Shown here piece after piece: positions 1-5,275 of a stretch of 9,023 nt of DNA. The notes beneath the pieces were generated by a model. The model had not been told where the DNA came from. It made no database searches and saw only the letters and a list, made by a program, of their open reading frames with translations. The number at the start of each line of letters is the position of its first letter. Positions within the stretch are counted from its first letter, which is position 1. Location: positions 1 through 9,023 of the forward strand of contig CALPIT020000093.1 in the NCBI GenBank assembly GCA_943323705.2, written 5' to 3'. The translations under genes were made by a program, and so were the position numbers. The DNA comes from Streptomyces griseus (GTDB lineage: Bacteria; Bacteroidota; Bacteroidia; Chitinophagales; Chitinophagaceae).

Positions 1-1023
1 AACTGAAATCAATCCTATGCCTCCCGTGATTAAGCAGAATGCATGTGTATTTTTTTTGCCAATCAATTTCACCCAGAACGGCAAAGTGAATGCAAAAATA
101 AAAGTTACTAAATTTAAAATGGCAGATGTACTGTTAGCTAATTCTAGACCTTTCGTGTATGTTTCACTGTTAGTTATGGGGTCTCCCTTGAAAATTTGTG
201 CAGCAACTCCTGTGCTATAATAAAACCACATTAAAAACAAACCTGGCCAAGTTAGAAAATTTACTAAAGCTAATTTTCTCATTTGTAATGGCATATTGAT
301 GATTGTAGATGAAATCTCACTGAACACGCCTGCAATACCTTTGTTATTTTGGTTTGATTCAGATTTCCATTGGTCATTAGAAGGAGGATATTCATTACTT
401 CTGAAAATGGTGTACATCACGGATATAAAAAATACCGCACCGCCGATATAAAATGACATTAAAATATTTTGAGGAATAGAACCATTTAACTTTTCTCTGG
501 AAACATGAAACCAATTGGCCAATAATTGAGGCAAATATCCTGCAATGAAAGAGGCCAAACCAATAAACATACTTTGCATGGCAAATCCGAATGGTCTTTG
601 TTCTTCATCCAAATTATCTGCTACAAAAGCCCTAAAAGGTTCCATGGTGATGTTGATACTGGAATCCAAAATCCACAAAGCACCTGCAGCCATCCATACT
701 GTTGGTGAGTTGGGCATGATGAATAATAAAGCAGAACTTAATATAGCACCTACTAAAAAATAAGGTCTTCTTCTTCCTAATCTTTTATTCCAAGTTCTGT
801 CGCTCATATAACCAATAATAGGTTGTACAATCAATCCTGTCATTGGAGCCGCCAGCCATAGACCTGGAATTTGTTCTGGAGAAGCGCCCAGGAATTCATA
901 AATGGCACTCATATTTCCCATTTGTAAACTCCATCCAAACTGAATTCCAAAGAATCCAAAACACATATTCCATATTTGCCAGAAACTTAATCTTGGTTTT
1001 TCTCCTACAAATGCTGATGACAT
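1..1023 (-). CDS. MFS sugar transporter, SLC45/maltose-sucrose type (partial, C-terminus missing)
   Basis: Reading the minus strand from the ATG at 1023-1021 gives 341 codons without a stop, running off the window edge; family members are usually about 450-500 residues, so roughly the last quarter is missing. The protein is strongly hydrophobic with repeated membrane segments. Residues 22-46 carry the G-x-Q-F-x-W-(S/A)-L-Q pattern of helix 1, and residues 75-87 (DRTWNKRLGRRRP) match the D-R-x(5-6)-G-R-R-R-P loop between helices 2 and 3 that marks SLC45 and plant sucrose carriers within the MFS. Family knowledge suggests proton-coupled import of a disaccharide such as maltose across the inner membrane; the substrate is inferred from the starch genes next door. 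It is transcribed divergently from the amylase gene, and a 15-bp palindrome lies 26 bp upstream of its start. No upstream Met is available near the start and no Shine-Dalgarno is seen, as is normal in Bacteroidota. Confidence 0.88.
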   Translation of the reverse strand, partial: MSSAFVGEKPRLSFWQIWNMCFGFFGIQFGWSLQMGNMSAIYEFLGASPEQIPGLWLAAPMTGLIVQPIIGYMSDRTWNKRLGRRRPYFLVGAILSSALLFIMPNSPTVWMAAGALWILDSSINITMEPFRAFVADNLDEEQRPFGFAMQSMFIGLASFIAGYLPQLLANWFHVSREKLNGSIPQNILMSFYIGGAVFFISVMYTIFRSNEYPPSNDQWKSESNQNNKGIAGVFSEISSTIINMPLQMRKLALVNFLTWPGLFLMWFYYSTGVAAQIFKGDPITNSETYTKGLELANSTSAILNLVTFIFAFTLPFWVKLIGKKNTHAFCLITGGIGLISV

Positions 1024-1049
1024 ATTTGGTGATTTAAATTTAATAAAAT

Positions 1050-1064
1050 GTGTAAAAATTACAC
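1050..1064. promoter_or_regulatory. Operator-like palindrome, site 1 (MFS gene side)
   Basis: GTGTAAAAATTACAC is a perfect inverted repeat: arms GTGTAA and TTACAC around a 3-bp spacer. It lies 26 bp upstream of the MFS start codon. It shares the framework GTGT-N6-TACAC with two other sites in the window, each upstream of a different transcription unit. This suggests a binding site for a dimeric regulator, most plausibly the Nudix-wHTH protein encoded at 4414-5142; that partner is inferred. Confidence 0.6.
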
Positions 1065-1169
1065 GATTAAAAGTTCGACAAGATAATTGATAATTATAAA
1101 ATTAAAAAAACAAGAATATATTTTAAGCCGTTAAAAGATGAAAATTTCATTTTGAATTTCAAATGTAAT

Positions 1170-1184
1170 GTGTTTATTTTACAC
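1170..1184. promoter_or_regulatory. Operator-like palindrome, site 2 (amylase-regulator side)
   Basis: GTGTTTATTTTACAC has the same length and the same fixed bases as site 1 (GTGT at 1-4, TACAC at 11-15), with an AT-only centre. Its outer arms extend to TGTGT/ACACA at 1169-1185. It lies 62 bp upstream of the amylase ATG. Because the regulator gene follows the amylase gene by only 11 bp, a regulator bound here would also control its own synthesis. Confidence 0.58.
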
Positions 1185-1246
1185 AATAGTTTTCTGCCCC
1201 TTTGAAATTATTTGCTCTTATCCATTAATTTACCTACACTTTTTTT

Positions 1247-4200
1247 ATGAAAAAACTTTCAATTACAATCATTTTTGTCTTGATTCAACTGATTACATTT
1301 TCTCAGTTGTTGACCACAAGTCCTGCTTTTATTACAGAATCTACAAGTTCCTTTACCATCATCATGGATGCTTCAAAAGGGAATAAAGGTTTGAATAATT
1401 ATGCTACTACTTCGGATGTGTATGTGCATACAGGAGTTATTACAAATGCCAGCACCAGTAATTCTGATTGGCGATATGTAAAGTTTAATCAAAATTTCAC
1501 AACTACCAATGCTTCATTGAATGCTACTTACATAGGTGGCAATAGATGGCAGTTTACTATCGCAGGTGGATTGAGAGCATATTATGGAGTGCCGGCAGGA
1601 GAAACTATTTTAAAGGTTTCTATTTTATTCAGAAGTGGAAATGGCAGTTTGGTGCAAAGAAATATAGATGGAACGGACATGTATATTCCTGTTTATACAA
1701 CTGCACTTGCTGCAAGACTTTCTGTGCCTGCAAAGCAGCCTACTTTCATCCCTAAAGCAGAACCTATAACAAAGCTTGTAGGAAATCAGGTAGCCATTAC
1801 CGGTATATCAAATAATGTAGCTACATTAAAACTGTATTATAATGGTGCTTTAATTCAGACTGCTACTGGGGCAACATCAATAACTTCAACACCTGGGCCG
1901 ACAATTACTGCTGCAGGAACACAAACAATAATCTTGGAGGCTTTTGATGGGGTGACAACAAAATATGACACTATAAAATTTTATGTCGCGGGTACGGTGA
2001 ATGTAGCAGCATTGCCTGGAGGACTTCGAGATGGCATTAATTATGAAGCTAATAATACAGCTGTTACATTTGTGTTGTATGCGCCTGGCAAAAGCAGGGT
2101 TTGTTTGATTGGTGATTTGCCTGGAAGTAACTGGGATGAACAAGCTAATTATCAAATGAATAAAACACCAGATGGAAATTATTGGTGGCTAAGAGTCGCT
2201 GGTTTGACATCTGGTACAGAGTATTCATTCCAATATTTAATTAATGGTAGTCTTCCAGTTTCAGATCCTTATGTTGAAAAGGTTCAAGATCCATGGAATG
2301 ATCAATTTATTTCTTCAACTACCTATCCCAATCTTAAGCCATATCCATCAGGATTTACAACAGGTATTGTTGGGATTTTTCAAACTAACGCTCCTGCATA
2401 TACGTGGACAACAAACAATTATACTAGACCTGATAAAAAACGAATGGTTATCTATGAGTTGTTGTTGAGAGACTTTGTTGTAAAGCACGATTGGAAGACT
2501 TTAAGAGATTCAATTAATTATTTCAAAAACTTAGGGATTAACGCCATTCAGTTAATGCCCATAAACGAATTTGAAGGCAATAACAGCTGGGGTTATAACC
2601 CAGATTTTTATTTTGCTCCTGATAAATATTATGGCCCCAAAAACGATTTGAAACAATTTATAGATCTCTGTCATGCAAACGGGATTGCAGTTATTATGGA
2701 TATTGCATTAAATCACTCTTTTGGATTGTCGCCAATGGTACAGATGTATTGGGATTCTGTCAACAATAGACCTGCTTCAAACAATCCATGGTTTAATCCT
2801 GTTGCTAAACATGGGTTTAATGTAGGTTATGATTTCAACCATGAAAGTTTACAAACAAGATATTTTGTGAGTAGAGTAGTGGAACATTGGTTGGTAAACT
2901 ATAAAATCGATGGATTTAGATTTGATTTATCAAAAGGATTTACACAAACTCAAACTTGCGATAACAATGGAAATAATTGTAATGTTGGAGGTTGGAGTGC
3001 TTATGATCAAAGTAGGATCAATATCTTAAACAGGTATTACGATACTATGCAGTTAAAGTCGCCAGGATGTATTCCCATTCTTGAGCATTTTGCCGATAAT
3101 GCTGAGGAGATTGTCTTGTCAAACAAAGGTTTTTTATTGTGGGGGAATATGAATAATAATTATGCTCAGGCATCAATGGGCTATGTTTCTAGTTCTGATT
3201 TGTCTTATGGATTGTCTACCAATCGCGGTTGGAGCAACCCTCATTTGATTACTTACATGGAAAGTCATGATGAAGAACGTGTTAATTATAAAAATATCAA
3301 TTTCGGCAATTCATTTAATGGTTATAACATAAGAGACACCAACACCGCTCCTAAGAGATTGGAATTGGCTCATGCATTTTTATTGACTAAACCCGGGCCA
3401 AAAATGATTTGGCAATTTGGGGAATTGGCTTACGACAGCTCAATTAATTTTTGTCAGAACGGAACGATTAATACCAATTGTCGTACAGACCCCAAACCAA
3501 TCAGATGGGGATATTACAATGATCTTGAAAGAAGAAGACTCTATAATGTTATAGGTAACCTTAATCGTTTAAGAAACAATGCAACTTACAGTTCGCTGTT
3601 TACTTCAAACAATATCAATTATAATTTGGGCGGACTTGTAAAAACAATGGTGGTAACGCAAGGTTCAACAGGAATGGTAGTTATGGGGAATTTTGATGTG
3701 GCCACTCAAACAGCTACTGTTACTTTTCCTTTTACAGGCACATGGTATAATTATCTAAACCCAGGAACAATTACGAATTTTGGTGGCGCTCAATCTTTTA
3801 CTCTGAGTCCTGGTGAATATAGAGTTTATGTCAATCAATTTGTTCCCTTACCTGCAAGCTTATTAAGCTTCAATGGCAAAAACATTGGAACAGTAAATGT
3901 TTTAAATTGGAAGGTTGCCAATGAACAAACTGTAAATCAGTATGAGATTGAAAGAAGCATTAACGGAATTGATTTTGTAAAAATAGATGTTGTAAATGCA
4001 GCTGCAAAAACTAACTACACTTACAATGATGATGTATCGTTATTGAGCAGCAATGTTTTTTATTACAGAATAAAAATTACAGATTCGGACGGTACTTTTA
4101 AATATAGTACAGTGATTCGATTACAGTTTATTGACAAAACTCAAATGGTTACGGTGATGCCTAATCCTTTTAATGATGTCATTCGAATGCAAGTCAATAC

Positions 4201-4402
4201 AGCGCAACAGGCTAATGCAACAATTGTATTATTTGATATGCTCGGAAGAAAATTAATCACCAAAAATGTGAAACTTTCTGTCGGGGTGAATAATTTAGAA
4301 TTAACTGAAAGTCTTATTTTAGCAAATGGAACTTATCAGCTAACTATTTACACCGATAAAAATCAGCAAACAATCAAAGTAATAAAGTCTAATAAATATT
4401 AA
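1247..4402 (+). CDS. Secreted modular GH13 alpha-amylase-type enzyme with T9SS sorting domain
   Basis: This 1051-residue protein should cut alpha-1,4 links in starch at the cell surface or outside the cell. Modules, in order: signal peptide (about 1-20); a beta-rich N-terminal module (about 24-160) with the 'DVYVHTGVIT...W+YVK' and 'YYGVP..E.I' patterns common before Bacteroidota GH13 domains (DUF4961-like, possibly starch-binding); an Ig-like stretch (about 163-255); a CBM48-like/E-set domain (about 259-365); the GH13 barrel (about 399-770); a C-terminal beta domain; an Fn3-like segment (about 868-960); and a T9SS type A sorting domain from about 965 (MPNPFND at 971-977) to the end. GH13 regions I-IV are intact: D485-x3-N489-H490, nucleophile D560 in GFRFD, acid/base E613 in ILEHF, and H674-D675 in ESHDEER. 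Exact specificity (amylase, neopullulanase, cyclomaltodextrinase-like) is not settled. The ATG is chosen because it directly precedes the signal peptide. Confidence 0.93.
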   Translation: MKKLSITIIFVLIQLITFSQLLTTSPAFITESTSSFTIIMDASKGNKGLNNYATTSDVYVHTGVITNASTSNSDWRYVKFNQNFTTTNASLNATYIGGNRWQFTIAGGLRAYYGVPAGETILKVSILFRSGNGSLVQRNIDGTDMYIPVYTTALAARLSVPAKQPTFIPKAEPITKLVGNQVAITGISNNVATLKLYYNGALIQTATGATSITSTPGPTITAAGTQTIILEAFDGVTTKYDTIKFYVAGTVNVAALPGGLRDGINYEANNTAVTFVLYAPGKSRVCLIGDLPGSNWDEQANYQMNKTPDGNYWWLRVAGLTSGTEYSFQYLINGSLPVSDPYVEKVQDPWNDQFISSTTYPNLKPYPSGFTTGIVGIFQTNAPAYTWTTNNYTRPDKKRMVIYELLLRDFVVKHDWKTLRDSINYFKNLGINAIQLMPINEFEGNNSWGYNPDFYFAPDKYYGPKNDLKQFIDLCHANGIAVIMDIALNHSFGLSPMVQMYWDSVNNRPASNNPWFNPVAKHGFNVGYDFNHESLQTRYFVSRVVEHWLVNYKIDGFRFDLSKGFTQTQTCDNNGNNCNVGGWSAYDQSRINILNRYYDTMQLKSPGCIPILEHFADNAEEIVLSNKGFLLWGNMNNNYAQASMGYVSSSDLSYGLSTNRGWSNPHLITYMESHDEERVNYKNINFGNSFNGYNIRDTNTAPKRLELAHAFLLTKPGPKMIWQFGELAYDSSINFCQNGTINTNCRTDPKPIRWGYYNDLERRRLYNVIGNLNRLRNNATYSSLFTSNNINYNLGGLVKTMVVTQGSTGMVVMGNFDVATQTATVTFPFTGTWYNYLNPGTITNFGGAQSFTLSPGEYRVYVNQFVPLPASLLSFNGKNIGTVNVLNWKVANEQTVNQYEIERSINGIDFVKIDVVNAAAKTNYTYNDDVSLLSSNVFYYRIKITDSDGTFKYSTVIRLQFIDKTQMVTVMPNPFNDVIRMQVNTAQQANATIVLFDMLGRKLITKNVKLSVGVNNLELTESLILANGTYQLTIYTDKNQQTIKVIKSNKY

Positions 4403-4413
4403 AAAAAACAGGA

Positions 4414-5142
4414 GTGAAGGATTCTCAATTACATAACGTCAAATCACTGAAAGCGGTACAATCTGAAGTTCAGATTTACAATAAGGTAGCGTTATCGGTA
4501 GACTGTGTCATTTTTGGTTTTGAAGAGAATAAGCTTAAAGTATTATTGATTAGGTCTGATATGAAAAAGTTTCAAAGCCGATGGTCGTTGCTAGGCGATT
4601 TATTAAATCCTAATGAAGATTTAGATGATGCTGCTTATAGGATTTTAAATCAAAGAACCGGAATGGATGATTTGTACTTAGAGCAGGTAAATACATTTGG
4701 TAAAGTATCTCGACATCCGGGTGGTAGGGTAGTGACCGTCGCGTATTATTCATTGATAAATGTTTTGAATCATAAGTTGCAGATTCTAGATAATGAAATT
4801 CATTGGCACGACGTTAATGCTGTTACGGATCTGGCCTTTGATCACCAGGATATTTTTGAAACTTGTTTAAAAAGATTACAGAAAAGAGTTCAGGAACATC
4901 CGCTTGGATTTAATCTCTTGCCTAACAAATTTTCACTTCGCGAACTACAAAATTTATATGAAGCTATTTTAGGCATAAAGCTCGATAGGAGGAATTTTAG
5001 GAAGAAATTTTTCGCTATGGATTTTCTGGTTGATATGGAAGAAATTGAAACAAATGTGCCTCACCGCCCAGGAAGACTCTACCAATTTGATTACGAAAAA
5101 TATGAGAAAAATAAAAAGAAATGGTCTGGAATCGACTTTTAA
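4414..5142 (+). CDS. Nudix-like/winged-helix transcriptional regulator, NrtR/AraR type
   Basis: The 242-residue protein has a Nudix-like domain (about 22-150) and a winged helix-turn-helix (about 160-232). The Nudix domain is recognisable from WSLLGD (57-62) and the later TFGKVSRHPGGRVVTVAYY (94-112). At the Nudix box (61-83) the catalytic REUxEE core reads R-I-L-N-Q-R-T-G, so the metal-binding glutamates are absent and hydrolysis is unlikely. The second half, with FSLRELQNLYEAI (173-185), RRNFRKKF (192-199) and PHRPGRLYQF (216-225), matches the usual C-terminal DNA-binding part of this family. Known relatives include NAD-linked NrtR and the Bacteroides arabinose regulator AraR, in which a Nudix-like domain binds L-arabinose and releases DNA. 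Here the setting suggests a starch-derived or phosphorylated sugar ligand. The gene begins with GTG 11 bp after the amylase stop; no ATG exists in frame before codon 50, so GTG is the best start. Confidence 0.88.
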   Translation: MKDSQLHNVKSLKAVQSEVQIYNKVALSVDCVIFGFEENKLKVLLIRSDMKKFQSRWSLLGDLLNPNEDLDDAAYRILNQRTGMDDLYLEQVNTFGKVSRHPGGRVVTVAYYSLINVLNHKLQILDNEIHWHDVNAVTDLAFDHQDIFETCLKRLQKRVQEHPLGFNLLPNKFSLRELQNLYEAILGIKLDRRNFRKKFFAMDFLVDMEEIETNVPHRPGRLYQFDYEKYEKNKKKWSGIDF

Positions 5143-5199
5143 TATAGATTACTAATAAAAAAAGTGCGTAATTTAGAAAAAAATCAATGCAAACGATTG

Positions 5200-5228
5200 T
5201 TGTATTATAATTAAATTCCTTTACTTTG
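5200..5228 (+). promoter_or_regulatory. Candidate Bacteroidota sigma-70-type promoter for susCD
   Basis: A -33-like TTG (5200-5202) is followed after 19 bp by TACTTTG (5222-5228), which resembles the Bacteroidota -7 element TAnnTTTG with one base fewer between TA and TTTG. The 19-bp spacing matches the known arrangement. Transcription would start about 40 bp upstream of the susC ATG, inside or next to the palindrome at 5228-5242. The shortened -7 lowers confidence. Confidence 0.45.
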
Positions 5229-5242
5229 TGTCATAAATACAC
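5228..5242. promoter_or_regulatory. Operator-like palindrome, site 3 (susCD promoter)
   Basis: GTGTCATAAATACAC keeps GTGT and TACAC at exactly the same spacing as the two sites in the amylase/MFS control region, with outer arms TGTGT/ACACA at 5227-5243. It begins on the last base of the candidate -7 element, so a protein bound here would cover the start point of susCD transcription, which fits repression. The inner positions differ from sites 1 and 2, as expected if only the outer arms are read. Confidence 0.55.
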
Positions 5243-5275
5243 ACTCTTTTTTTTATAACAAAAAGAAAAAAAATC

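Larger units (their letters stand above)
1024..1246. promoter_or_regulatory. Divergent control region between MFS gene and amylase gene
   Basis: This 223-bp, very AT-rich gap separates two divergent genes and contains no credible coding frame. It holds two copies of a shared 15-bp inverted repeat (1050-1064 and 1170-1184, centres 120 bp apart), one near each start codon. Promoter candidates are weak. On the minus strand TATCTTG (1085-1079) resembles a shortened Bacteroidota -7 element TAnnTTTG and lies 14 bp upstream of the first palindrome. On the plus strand TCATTTTG (1147-1154) has one mismatch to the -7 consensus and lies 15 bp upstream of the second palindrome, but has no clear -33 TTG. 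A short tandem repeat, GATAATT twice, is at 1082-1095. No terminator hairpin was seen. Confidence 0.6.
5143..5275. promoter_or_regulatory. Control region upstream of susC-like gene
   Basis: This 133-bp AT-rich gap separates the regulator gene from the susC-like gene. It carries a Bacteroidota-type promoter candidate (5200-5228), the third copy of the shared palindrome (5228-5242), and an imperfect CpG-centred palindrome CAAACGATTG (5190-5199) touching the -33 element. No GC-rich hairpin followed by a T-run was found after the regulator gene, so readthrough from upstream into susC remains possible. Confidence 0.55.

Noticed and set aside
17..1037. Several plus-strand open frames of 60-72 codons between 17 and 1037.
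   Set aside because: They lie opposite the MFS transporter frame, which shows convincing membrane helices and a family signature; these are shadows.
1169..1185. Possible CRP/FNR-type site TGTGT-N7-ACACA.
   Set aside because: The CRP consensus has TGTGA-N6-TCACA; the spacing and fifth base differ, and the three-site set is better explained by a local regulator.
1419..1432. Perfect palindrome TGTATG-TG-CATACA early in the amylase gene, reminiscent of the GTGT/ACAC operator.
   Set aside because: The spacing and inner bases differ from the three intergenic sites and it lies within codons for V-Y-V-H-T, part of a conserved N-terminal module pattern; most likely coding constraint or chance.
1886..2155. 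Open frame of 89 codons on the minus strand inside the amylase gene.
   Set aside because: It overlaps a clearly functional domain-coding frame, has no family resemblance and is Cys/Ser-rich in the way of antisense translations.
4594..4662. Active Nudix hydrolase (ADP-ribose or NTP pyrophosphatase) reading of the regulator.
   Set aside because: The Nudix box core reads RILNQRTG in place of RExxEExG, and a winged-helix DNA-binding half is attached.
5143..5190. Rho-independent terminator after the regulator gene.
   Set aside because: Only A-runs and AT-rich sequence are present; no stable GC-containing stem followed by a T-run was found.
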